From: Dipetalonema caudispina
Taxonomy: Eukaryota > Nematoda > Chromadorea > Rhabditida > Onchocercidae
Assembly (NCBI GenBank): GCA_013365325.1
Contig: JABVXV010000020.1
Span: 186,001 to 250,000 of the forward strand
Direction: 5' to 3'
Length of the DNA: 64,000 nucleotides
Position 1 is the first letter of the stretch. Each line of letters begins with the position of its first letter. This document shows positions 1 to 12,798 of this stretch, piece after piece. The translations under genes and the position numbers were made by a program. The notes below the pieces were generated by a model. It did not search any database. It was not told the DNA's origin and saw nothing but the letters and a program-made list of their open reading frames with translations.

Positions 1-2187
1 TATAGGTTGAATGGACAGATAGGTACATTTCACACTTATTTGAGAGAATGGACTATATGAGGAAGAATGGGTACATACATAAGTATTATGTACTCAAATA
101 GACTTGTGTAAATATACAATTATTGAACCTTTTCATTTGTGTGGATTACAAGAGTGGTATAGACAGTACTCAATAAGAAATGACATCTATTTGAAAGGTC
201 ATTGATTACAAAGCTTGCGATTGAGTTAATTTAAGCTTTCTCATTATTTCTTTTTTTTTTTTTTTTTTTTTCTAGTTTAAACTAGAATGAAATGAAGAAT
301 TTGTTTTAAAATTAATCTCAATAATTGATTATATTTTATTTATATTGCTAGAAATTTAAACTGAATGTGATAATAATTTATTATGTATAAATTAACAATA
401 GATTGAAAATTTGTTTATTTATAAATCATTCAAAGAAACATGGTGTAATATTATCGTTATCGATCTGTCGCATAAACCTATTTTTGATAATATCCAATTT
501 TATGGGTAACTAATTTAAATGTCATATTTTCATCATATTCGTATGCTATGCATTGGGCACGCCAAATGTTTAATCCTTTCTTCTTTGAAAAATTCTTTTC
601 AATTCTTTTCATTTCGGAAATTTATATTGTTAGCAGTATCTTAGCTAAAATTGTTTTCAATGCGCAATACAAACAAATCTATTTTGAAACTTTTGAAATA
701 CTTCAAATTGATTTTATTAAATTACATTCATTTTAAATTCGGCTCGAAAATTTCCTATTTTACATAGACTTTTACCATAATTACTGATAACATGTAAATT
801 TTTAACCTATAATTTACCTTGAAGAACTTGTTATTCTACTCGAACATATGAATCATGTTAAAAATGTAAGAATTTTGAAAACTATTTCATTTGAATGCTA
901 AGAAGTTGCACTTTTTACAATTGTAATAGAAGCATTCGTTAAATTATTTCTACCTGAAAATCTTTTCTCATACCTCAAATTTCTTTCTCCTCTTATTATC
1001 AAACAAAATTTCCATCAATGAAGTATTATCTATACTTCTTATTTTCACTTTCTGAAAAGTTTCCCTTGGATGATTTTTCATCATATAATTTTTAATTGTA
1101 TTTATAATAGTATCTTTCATTTGCTATCTCTAAAAATGGTATGGTAAAGTTGTGATCCAAAGATTCAGTTCAATATTTCATGTGGGTAGTATTAGATACA
1201 GTACGAAACAATAATTTATGTAAGCAATTTCACGAGATTAAAATCATTTGGACAGTAGCAATTTTATTTTACTGTCCAACTGTAAATGAATAAAATTGGT
1301 AAAATTATTAATTTATAATTAGCAGGTTGACTTAATTAAATCGAATATTATTTTAGATATGAGTTTATAATAAATTACCATTCCTAAATTTCAAAAGTTA
1401 TTGAGAGAAGTATTGCTGTAAATTCTATAACATTGCAACTTGCATACTTGTTAGTATTTCTTAAAAAAAAAGAAAAAAAGGAAAAATAAATAAATTTTGA
1501 GGACAAATTTTCACTTCAATTTTTAGATTATTCCGAAACAATATCGTAAACAATTGATAATTTTGCTAGTGATTTAAAAATTAATTCGTAATATGATGAA
1601 TATGAAAGAATGATGATATGAAACAAATGGTGCAGGTGTATATTTTATTTTTTATTTTTCAACTGCACATATCATCCCATATTTTAATATACATTGACAG
1701 CAACTATCATTTTTCGTACACGTTTGATATGATTGGCATTAACTTTCTTGAAATTTGATACCTATCTTCAGCTTAGACACTTCCACTAATTTCATTTGCC
1801 TGTAACAAAATCTTTACGGAAGTTATCAATGGCAAATATCAAAAAAAAAATTTTTGTTTTTTTTTTTTCATTTTTCATTGATATACGATTTGAATATCTT
1901 TTCCTCTCATTATGTCGTTATTATCTTCAATAATAGTTTAATGATTTAAAATTTTGATAAATTCTTATCTGAAAATTTCAAATTTTAAACATTTGATAAT
2001 GCTGAAATTTACTACATATCTAAACCTTATCGAACAACAATCAAAAAAGATGTGAAAGGTTAAAATAGCTCAAGCGAAACGAAGCAAAACATTTTTTTAG
2101 AATATGAAATGAGTAATGTGAATGCATAGCATTTAATATGAAATATTAAGTCAATATTTAGAAATTGATATTTAAAATAAATTTTAG

Positions 2188-2450
2188 AAAAACAATTTTT
2201 AACCGAAAAAATAGTATCCGTTTACTTCTTCTACATCATATTTGTATATCTATTTGATGCATTCCGGTCGGATCGATCGGCAACTGTCAAGGGTTGGCTG
2301 ACTAAGCAGGTAATATTCGTGAAAGGTAATTTGATACATTTCTTTTCCGAAAAGCTAAATAACATTCCTCTCAAAGTTTCCTTCACTGCCGAATATTTAG
2401 CAGCATCTACAGCTGTACCCATATTGGAGTGCAACATAATTGCCTAGCAG
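2188..2450. other. G+C-richer island with splice-like open frames, possible exon(s)
   Basis: On the plus strand 2188-2309 is open after a TTTTAG acceptor and ends CAG before GTAATA. A second piece, 2401-2450, is also bounded by TTTAG and GTAATA and ends in phase 1, the phase required by the first firm ROR exon at 9882. The two pieces are not phase-compatible with each other. On the minus strand the same DNA holds a 68-residue ATG-started frame (2437 down to 2231). Base composition is higher in G+C than the surroundings. It could be an exon of the receptor gene, a small minus-strand gene, or neither. No domain is recognised. Confidence 0.2.
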
Positions 2451-4094
2451 GTAATACAAACAATTATAGTTATCATTGGTTAGCTATTCAAATTTCATTA
2501 TGTAAATCTGTAATTTTGATTGTAGTAACACGTAGTGCGTGATGAAAGATATAATGTTTAAAGTCGAATTTAGATGATTTTTAATGAATTAAATATAAGT
2601 AGAAAGCAAAATTACTATAATATTTAATGATGGATCAAAATCAATACTGCTAATATGAAATGATAGAAATTATTGAATGAATTACTCTTTTCTGTTATAT
2701 TTTCTCTTATTTTCTAATAATAAGCAATATTTTGATTACAAAAAATTTTTCTCTCTTTTTAAGTCTCAAAATTCCGAAGCATTTTTTAGAGTCTATAAAA
2801 ACTTCATATATTTTAAATAATCCATATGGTTGAGATATTGATAAATTTTCATTTTTATCGCATATTATATTTAATGATTGAATATTCGGCACGTTAAAAG
2901 ATCAAATAGGGTGCATCTTCTTTTTTTTTTTTTTTTTTTTTTCCTTAAATTCTTCAATTCAGTGAAATTCTGTTGCTTTTTTCCACTTTAATAGGTTTTG
3001 ACATTTGTTCCTTTACGATAAACATTACTCGTATTCTCAACATTTCATATTATTGCATTGAAAGAGTTACTTCATTTTGACTATTTTCAATTAATTAGTT
3101 TAAAATAGAATTTGAACATTATCCTTTTATTTCATTACCTTTCTTCTAGTATATTAAGGAATCCAATCTAGCAATTTACTTCTTTTATCAGATAATGATC
3201 ACAGTTATCTATCAAATTGCTCTAACAATATATAGTTGATTTTAAAAATAGAATTCAAAGAAGTTTCTTGAACCTAATCCTAATATTGCTATCAAACTTT
3301 CCAGGCTTTCTTGGATGCTATTGGATTTTTTTTTTTTTTTAATTTTGAATCATTATTTTATATAAATTGTTTGATGATAGGATGACCTAACGAAGATGAC
3401 CGTGAAACTCTAATTTCTCATCTTAAATGAATTAGTTATTAATGGGACAAATTGAAGAAAAAAATTCCGAAGTATTTCTTTTTTTGAATTTCCATTATAG
3501 TGGAGCAAAAGTGGTAAGTGAACAAACGATGTGATGGCATTTCATTTCTTTGGCTGTTCAGGTAGAGTTGACAGTTTGGTAAAGAAATAAGGTGACGAAA
3601 GATGTCAAAGCAATTTTGCTAGTGTTGTTAACTTCTTCCATGTGGTCGAAATCTTTCAATTTAATTTTTTTTTTTTTTAAAATCAAATTTCAAAAACAAA
3701 ATCATTGCATTTTCATTATTTTCTAGAGTTATCTTATCTTAGCTCATCCTTCTTTGCAGCAATTTCTTAATTTAAATGAAATTTAAAATATTTCATATCA
3801 TATTTAATCGTCCACAATACATTTCCTCGAAAGTTGTTTACCAGTAGAAATTTCCATCCAACGAATTATTGTTTAGAAATGTTATTGAAGATATCAGTTT
3901 ATGGATATCTGAGGAAATGTTTGCTTAATGTAAATTCCATTCAATGCTAAATTAATCCATTTAGTCTTTCGTTCTTTTGCTTATCTCATCGTTGAAGATA
4001 TTTATGATATATGCATTGCATTTCACTCTATCATTTATGCTTAATTCTTCAATATTTTTTTTTTTTTTTGCTTTTTTATGAATTACTTTTCTAC

Positions 4095-4200
4095 AGAGAG
4101 AGAGAGAGAGAGAAAAAAAAAAGGTTGAAAAGATATGAAGCTATTTTCAGGATTTTTTTTTTTGTTTTAATTAGATTTTGTCTCTCTCTCTCTCTCTCTC
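4095..4200. repeat. (AG)n and (TC)n tracts in inverted arrangement
   Basis: An (AG)n tract followed by an A run (4095-4121) faces a T run and a perfect (TC)10 tract (4151-4200). The two are complementary and about 65 bases apart, so they could pair as a long hairpin. Confidence 0.85.
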
Positions 4201-7172
4201 ACTGCTAGCAATATATCTCATTAGGAAGAGATATGTGTTATCTATTTCATCTTAACTTCGCTTGACCACCTTTTTTTTTTTTTTTTCATTTCTAAATTGT
4301 TTTTCATTCTTTTCTCAATTTTTGGAAATGATTGGAAAATACCTTTTTTTTTTTTATTTAAATTTATCAATTCATTTTATTTCTAACATGCCTTTCAAAG
4401 TCTCTCACTTCAGCTTCCAATGTGAATGACATTCGCAATTGCATGTCGCATAATGCTATTATGGGAAAACTGAGGTGACAGGCTTAGTCTGTGATAATCT
4501 TTGGCCATATAATTTATTTATATCATTTTTCTGTAATTCATATTTCACTAATCTTTTCACATTGTTAGCAGTATGAAATGTTTTGGTTGTATGTTTAAAA
4601 TGTTACTGAATTAATAATTCTCTCTTCCTCTTTTCCTACCGCATTTCTCTGAAACGAAGTATTATCATAAATTAGTTTGCAGCAATAGTAGTATCGGATC
4701 CGTATCATATTTCAAAATTCTGCATTGGATTATCTTTTATTGCACTTTGTAAACGCTATAACCTAACTTTCTTTATATTAGCATAGTTAAGTTTACGGAA
4801 ATGAAGACATCATTTATTTCAGTTTTAAATCTAAATTTCAATCTGTTATTGTTTGTTTGTTTGATACTTCAGTGACAACGTATTTTTAATGAATAATTTG
4901 CTTAATGCAAAGAAATGTTTCTTTCTCATTTCCACTTTTTTTTTTTTTTTTTAAAAAGTCGATTGAACACTGCAATTTAGAATGTAAGATAATTTTCGTG
5001 TTTGCATTAATATTTTGTTAGTTTTAAGTTAACCGATACTGTAAAGTTCTATTATAACCCAAAATTGATCTTTCGTTTGTTGCATAATCTCTCAACTTCT
5101 GCTAATACGATCATAATAAATGAATCGTATTAACCTTTTATTATTTCTCAACCTGTTTTTTTTAGAATGATATTATGAAACTTTTATCATATGAATGTAT
5201 TATTACATAGAACTATTTTTAAATATTTCAAACTATACTGAATTGAGAAGAAATAAATTGGAATTATTAAGAGTGTTATAATTTCATAAATGCAATTAAT
5301 AAATTTATAGCATTTATGGCATTAATGATAGCAAAAATCTATTGATAATACATCATGTTGTTTAGTACAATTCATTAGGATGTTTCTTCTAATCGGTATT
5401 TTTCATCTTTTGCCATATAATCATTTAACCGTTTTTGTAAGTTCAACAAAATTGTTCTTTTTATAGATCTTCTAGCATTAAAGAAAATGAGTTATACTGT
5501 AATATTTCATTTTGAACATGATATACTGTACTTTTCTGCTGAAAATGTTGAGAGTATTAAGATGAATTCTGATGATAATGATGAAGAGCAGAAAACTGTT
5601 ATGACCTTCAGTAAAATTATGCTCAATTAAACATGCTGAGATGTTTTGCTATTGTAGGAAGAAATCTATGAATGTCATCCATTCCTGAAATAATACTTTT
5701 TGACATTTACAAATCAAATTTTATTCGGTTAGGAACAATTCGTTCGTTTCACCTCAGTTTTCCAGTTTGTTCATTTCTATCATTAGATATTGTTGATATT
5801 TAATTTAATGTAAAATTGTCAAAATTGTGTCATATATTAACTAAATATAGTATATTGTCGTAGATAGTCCTTTGGTACGATATCTTCTAATTAATGCAGA
5901 AGCTGATTAACTTAAGCCGATTGTTCAATTTAGTAATACAATTCGGAGTCATATGCAATAAGCGATATATTGAAGTGTCACCTTTAGGTCAAATATCTTT
6001 GTCTCTTTCTCATTTAACTCTTCGTTGAAATAAATTTCTTCCACACTTTTTTTTCTCCTCTTCTAACATGACAGATATAGAAAATTCCATCTTTTCTCTA
6101 TAAAATATAATCTTCAGTAGGCTTAATTACGTATTTCTAGACAGATGGCCTCATTTTCTTTTTCAATAAATGCTCACAACCTTTACAAGTACCATACAAG
6201 CTGCTTAGACCTGAATTTCTAATTGGAAAAAGGACATCTCATTTATATATTACATTCATAAAATACTCCTACTTATTGATTTTAAAAAAAAAAGAAAAAA
6301 AATCATAAATTTCAAAATGTTTTAATAAACATTTGCAAATCATATGTTACTGAAAATGAAAGTAGTTGCTGCAGAATTTTGTAGGTATCAAGAATTCTGC
6401 AATTTCTTCATCTTACAACAAATTCTGAATTAGAATATCTGAGCTTCAATCACTACTGTTATGGTTTTGTGATAAATTGGAATACTTTTGACATGATTGA
6501 AATTTTCGAAGCAAAATGAAGAAAGTGGGAGAGGTAGTTTGGAACAATTTTATTAAGCCTGAACAATAGTAGCTTGAATATGTTTTACGACGAATAGGGA
6601 ACAGCTAGGAACTTTGACTTTTCATCCATATCGTAAAAAGCTTTCCATTAAATTTCATCCATCCATTTCCAGATATGTTAGGTATTCACCATTTAGGAGT
6701 TTGCTAGAATTTCATTAGAAAATATTTAGATTCAGAAATTTAAGTTAGAAACATTTGTATTCAAGTTGTTTTTAGTGGTTTTGAAAAAGTTTGCAATCGT
6801 TTTTTTTTTTTAAATAATTTTTGAGTAATCTATTGTGTCCATTTTGCACTTAAATTTTACTTAATAAAAGAATTTAAGTATTTTTTTGGGATTAAATTTA
6901 ATATAATTTTTATACAAATACTTCAAAGAAAATATGTTATTGTTTAGTTTCCTATGAACATTTTTTCAATAGCTTTTTTCCTTTTTTTTTTTTTTTTTAA
7001 CATTTATTCGTTAATATTAAACCTTGACGTTAGAGAAAGTATAGGAAAAGGAGCAGTTAGTTGCTTAGCCTAGAAAACTAGGCTTGACATATGTCCCGTT
7101 CTCTCCTGTCAAATCCTGTCCTCTTCTTTCCTGTCCCCTCTTTCCATTCCTACATTTTCACGATAAGAATCG

Positions 7173-7211
7173 ATGGTGATGAAGTTGATTGTCGCCTTTA
7201 CTACATTACGT
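7173..7211 (+). other. Possible signal-peptide exon of the ROR gene
   Basis: A short frame starts ATG GTG ATG AAG and encodes about 12 residues with a hydrophobic core (LIVAFTTL). It is followed by a GTACCA donor in phase 1, the phase that the exon at 9882 needs. It is preceded by a pyrimidine-rich stretch (about 7100-7160). The donor is weak and the hydrophobic core is short, so this is only a candidate for the missing N-terminus. Confidence 0.15.
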
Positions 7212-8934
7212 ACCAGTTCATTATCCATAGATTACTTTATCCCAATCCAATCCAAGCATGAAATGGAACTTCTTGGCCTAAATCTTATTCTGAATCTGAC
7301 CCAAATTGTTGCATTCATCAAATCATGCATACATGAAGCCATTTTTTTTTTTCTGAATACAGTTACTTTTCCTTCATCAAATTCATTTTTACTCCCTTAA
7401 AATAAAACAAATCGATTGATAAAAAAAAATTTTTTTTTGAATTATCAAACTGTTTTTTTTTTTTTTAAAGCTTTAGATTATTTATAGATTTTTTTTCTTT
7501 GAAAAATTCAAAAAACTTTCTTTTTTTTCCAGTCATATATCACTATTATTAGTAAAGAAATTTTTGTTGTACAATGTTAAAGTTGAAAAAAAATTTTTTT
7601 TTTTTTAATTCCAGAAGTAACATTAACTAAAAATAGAAAATGATAGGTTTTGAGAAATGTTTGCAACTATTGGGAATGATACATTACCTCTTAGAAATCT
7701 GTTCAATTTATTAAAATTTATAATCATTGCTTGAAATGATGGATAGTTGATGTGGGAAGTTGAACAACAACAACAACTCATTAATAACAGTTGACATACG
7801 GAATCATCAGATCGGTTTCTATTGTTTATACCGTTTTTACTATTACTAATACTACTACAATCATTACTATGCTTCTGAAATTTACTTTCAAAATTTAATA
7901 TTATCTAAAAATGTCGCTTATGCAAAAAAAAAAAAAAAAAAAAAAAGATTAATACCATTGATTTGAATAATGATAGATGATAATGATATAATGATGATGA
8001 TGATGATGATGACAATTATATTGATACGAAAATAAACACCATTACTACTTAAAACAAATCACAAACAGTACTTAATCATTCATTGCTAGCAATGTCCATA
8101 TAAAAATCTCATGCTGGACAATCATCTGACCTTTTGTATCAGAAATGAAAGAGTAATGGAAATTGTGAAACTAATATTATTCCAAATTATTGCAAAATAA
8201 CGATAATAGTGCTAGTTTTTTTTTTTTTTATTAAAATATAAAACTATTTGGTAAATAAATTTGTTGAAAAAATGATATGAGAAATATTTGAGAATTGAGC
8301 AAAAAAAAAATTGGTAAATGTGAGTTATATGAGAAAGTATAACAATAAGAAGGAAACATTAATGTTAGCCTAAATGGTTGAGAGTAATTCCGGTAGTTAA
8401 AAGGTTTCTGTTCACCTCTCTAAATTGTGGGTCACTAATTATGTTCATACATTTGGTACACTTCATTGATCATAATCCATTACATTCATAACATTTTCTA
8501 ATGTTAAACATTATGGATAGTTGTTGGTTCATTTGGGATAATTTTAGATTTTACTGGAAATTTTTATACATTTTATTATCACAAGTCTCATTAAATTAAG
8601 CATTTGATTAACATAAAATTTATGTATAAGAAGAAATTTGCTAACATCTTTTCACATAAAATAGTACTTTTCTATTCTATATGATTGATTTGAAAAATTT
8701 GATAATGTTTAAAAATTTCAAAATTAAATTAGTATTAACAGGAGGATTTTAAGTTAGATGAAGTAAGTAAAAGCTAAAATGCTATTCTGTAAAATCTCTT
8801 TCTGCACATAAAAGAGCTTAGTTCATTTAGTGAATTTATTATGAATTAGTCTCTTTGCTGAATTATTCCAACTCATTTTCTTTTAGCAATAATGTGCATG
8901 GCTCTTATTTAATTATGGGAAGACCTATTTCCAG

Positions 8935-9002
8935 GAAAGGGACAAAAGAGGCATAGTTCGTTCGGCCAAGCATCAACCATCGTTTGGTTGACTTGTCCCT
9001 TC
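8935..9002. ncRNA. Candidate branched hairpin element
   Basis: The outer arms GAAAGGGACAA (8935-8945) and TTGTCCCTTC (8993-9002) are complementary apart from one bulged A. An inner perfect hairpin, TCAACCA (8973-8979) and TGGTTGA (8985-8991), abuts the 3' outer arm, and a weak GGC/GCC pairing lies between. This gives a three-way-junction shape of 68 bases. No RNA family is recognised and expression is unknown. Confidence 0.25.
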
Positions 9003-9325
9003 TGTGCTTTTTAACATTGAGCGCATTTCTGTTTTGCTTCTTCAATTCTGATAGCAACAATTTGTTGCATTTCCTCATTTCATAGAAAAAGGAAAAAAAA
9101 AAAGAAAAAAAATTCTATTATAAGAATTTCTTATTATCTTAGTTTCTATTCTTAATGTTTTTTCAATTTTATTTTTAATTAAATTTTTCATTTACTAATA
9201 ATTAGGAATACTTTTTAATTTCATCGATTTGTATCAACCATATGTTTAATATAATTTCGAAATGATTTTAAGCATCAGTTTTACATTTTCTTTCACTGTG
9301 CTGTTCTTAATAAATTGTTTTTAGG

Positions 9326-9326
<1 letters not shown>

Positions 9327-9364
<38 letters not shown>
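9327..9364 (+). repeat. Long poly(T) tract
   Basis: About 38 consecutive T, the longest homopolymer seen in the window. It is one of many T runs of 12 or more on the plus strand of the first 28 kb. Confidence 0.9.
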
Positions 9365-9365
<1 letters not shown>

Positions 9366-9881
9366 TCCTGTCCCCATAGTGATGGATGAAGCAACAACTA
9401 ATAAATGAGCCAATAATAGGAAAATTGGGACAATATAAGAGCAACAATTTTTATCCTAACATTCTCTTTTTTCTTTTTTTCTTTTTGTTTGTTTTTTTTT
9501 TTTTTTAAATGTCTGAATAGATATTGCATAATTCGAAATAATATCATTTAGTACTGAAAATTTAACTTAATCTATTCATTTGATAAAATTGTAATGCATC
9601 TGATTTAGAATGAGTAAATGAAATATTCGATAATTGCAATAAAAATGCTTGTTTGGATTTTCATTACGTAGCTAATTTTTGTTGGATAGCAAAGAATCTT
9701 AAGATTTCAGACTTTATTGTATTGTCGTTTATATTCATCGAGGGTTAAAGGCCATCTGAATTGACTACTTGCTAGAATTCATCATAATAACTAAATTTTA
9801 CAACCGTTTCTTGTAACTTAAATTAAAAAAGGAGTAACTTAAATTTTCTAAAAGTTTTTTTTTTTTTTTTTTTTTTTATAG

Positions 9882-12204
9882 AATCAGTGCGAAAATCAAA
9901 TGATTTGAAATCTGGAAGAAAGCCTCAACAAAAAGGTGCAGAAATTGGAGTAGCAGAAGAAAGGAAATCTGAATCGGATATGGTACCAAAACCGTATGAT
10001 GATCTATTTATTGAACCGGCTGGTGATTACGATATTGTTTATGCTGATTACAATACAACGTCAGTTTTTTTTTTTTTCCTTTTTTTTTCAATCTTTATTA
10101 ATCAAATTTTTTTTTTTTTTGAATAATATATTTTCTTGAATATTTTAATTCTATGAGTTTAAATAACCATGCCATTTCCATCAAATTTTTTTTTTTTTTT
10201 TTGAGAATAAGATGAGAAAAAAATGAGATTGAACAAAAGGAGCAACAAGTTTCCAATATATTTCCTAAACTATTGCTAAAACTCGGAACTTGTAATTAAT
10301 AAAGCAAAAACTTAGTAGTTGAAATTTTTGCACGATAAAAGGGAACGTAAGAATATCATTTCATAGGTAATCATAAGTATTAATAATGTTTGTATTAATA
10401 TTGGAAGTAACTGATAGATACTACCGTTGGTTTTATTTTCATTTTAAGATTTCTTTGTTCCGTTTTCCGATCATGAATCGTTACATCGTCCTGTTTCTCT
10501 TCAACAGTATCAGTGAAGTAATTCCGTCATAGATTTCTTCTTCTAAAGAATTCTGCTTTTTTTTGATGCGGGAAAATGTGAGGATTGAAATTTAGTAAAA
10601 TATGCAAATGGTTTACTATCAATAAGTACTATATGCTTTTGCTTTCTGAAAGAGGATGCTTTCAACAGTACTAACCTATTACTACAATTTTTTATGGGAA
10701 AGGGCAGAGAAGTTGCGATCCTTGTATCTCTTACCGTAATGCTTTTTGTTAACGATCGACTTGTAAAAAAGGCTAAATATATCAGTTGGATTTGAATAAA
10801 TTAATTTAAAAAATATTTTCTCAAATTATGCTTTGATAGAATGTTGTAAAAAAAAAAAAAACATTATCTCTGAGCATTTTTTTTTTTTTCGAAATTCCTT
10901 AGCATTATAAATAACGATAGGTATGCAAAAAAAAAGGATCATTCTACCTATCTTTATCTTATAATGCATTGCATAAGTTGGAGATTAAATAAAATGATCA
11001 AAATAAGATGATTAACATTTAAAGAGAACTGTACTAATCGTATTTGTTGCGAAGTTTAACTAACCTAGATAACGTAAACATTTGCGAATTTATTAGCGAT
11101 TGCTTTTTATGCACTCAAATTGCTGGCGAAACTATAAAGTATTAAAAATACGAGTAAAAAAAAAAAAAAAAACGAACTCTTTTAACAAGATATTACCTTT
11201 AAGTGTTAAATGATTGATTATCAAATATAATATTCTAATGTTTATTATCGTTTTTTAGATTGTATCAATGTTGTTACTGTTCAATTTGAATTGAAAAGTT
11301 GCAATGAACAAAAAAAAAAAAAAATAAAATTAAAGTAATTAATGATTTATAGGTTTTTTTTTTTTTTTTTGATTACCATTTATAGTATTAATTATTCTGT
11401 ATTCAAAAGAAATTTCAATTCGTACAAAAAAAATTTACAATTCCATTACAAAAATTTTTGAACAAAGAAAAAAAAAAAGTCTCATTATAATGTTTATGAT
11501 AATAATATCTTAAATTTAATCAGAATTATCATCCACTTCAATTATACTTACAGTTTAGTAAAAAAAAAAAAAACTTTTCAAAATTTCACAAAAATTTTTT
11601 TGCAACTAATATAATGATAACTAAACCTCAATTAAAACAACACATAAATCTTAAACTGCAAAATAACATTTATTATTATGTCAAAAAATTTGACATTACA
11701 AATGAAAACACATTTAATTTTAAAACTATTCTAATTTTAAATATTTATTATCAAAATAATAATTAAAAAATATGATAGATTTATATTTAAATAATAGTAA
11801 TTAGTAAAATAATTTTGGTCAATATTTTAAAACTGAAAGAAAGTGCTTGAAAATTTGAAATAAGTTTAGTGAGATATTATGTGATTGATGAGGTTTTCGT
11901 TTCTTTTCTTTTTCTTTTTTGTTTTCTTTCTGATTGTTGAAGAAAATGCAAACTATGGTGGAGCTGTCTTTATTTATCAGTGATTTTGATGATCGAAGAG
12001 AGAATTATTCCAAGAAGACAGGCAACAGAAGCCAGCCTTCTTTTATACATTTTATGTGACAGCACCAATTGCCAGGTTTTCATTTGTTAAAATAAAAAAA
12101 AATGTAATACACCAACTAACCTTCTCTACATTCTTTTCCAATTTTTAACCTCTATTTTAGTCTGTAAAATTGAAATTAAATTAATTTGAATTTAATAAAT
12201 TTAG

Positions 12205-12260
<56 letters not shown>

Positions 12261-12764
12261 TCTATTCTGATAGGGAAAATATTCATTTTTTTAATAAATG
12301 ATCAATATTTCATCATATGTAATTGAAGTCAGTAAATACTTGAAGATATATGTCGATTGATTAATTAAAACTATTGATTATTTTGTCTGAGATATCTAGC
12401 CAACAATTATGTCACTGAATGGCTAACTTCCGTTAAGCATTTCTTCAATATTCTCATCAAATTGTCCACTCTCTCTGTCTCTCCCTCTCTCTCTCTCTCT
12501 CTCTTTCCCTCTTCATTTTTGAAATTATTTGGGTCATTTATAACATATTTTTGTCACCTAAAATACATATATAATTATTTGAAGAAAAAATTTAGTGAAA
12601 TTTAAATTGCGATAATAATTGTAAGGATGAAATTATGATGATTTAGAATAATTTCTATGAAATAAATGAATAGATAATGAGTGGATATAGTAAATGGATA
12701 GATTGAAGTATATAGAGTAATTGAAAATGAATAAATGGATAAGCTTAATAAAGAAAGAGAGAGA

Positions 12765-12798
<34 letters not shown>

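Larger units (their letters stand above)
1..9881. other. Upstream non-coding region of the ROR gene
   Basis: No gene can be supported with confidence here. The stretch is A+T-rich with many poly(T) tracts on the plus strand, including a run of about 38 T at 9327-9364, and short dinucleotide repeats. Four points stand out: a more G+C-rich island with open frames on both strands at 2188-2450; paired GA and TC repeats at 4095-4200; a short open frame with a hydrophobic start at 7173-7211 that could be a signal-peptide exon; and a branched inverted-repeat element at 8935-9002. The first coding exon of the downstream receptor gene should lie here or further upstream. Confidence 0.6.

Noticed and set aside
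4011..4208. 65-codon frame
   Set aside because: Composed of T runs and GA/TC repeats.
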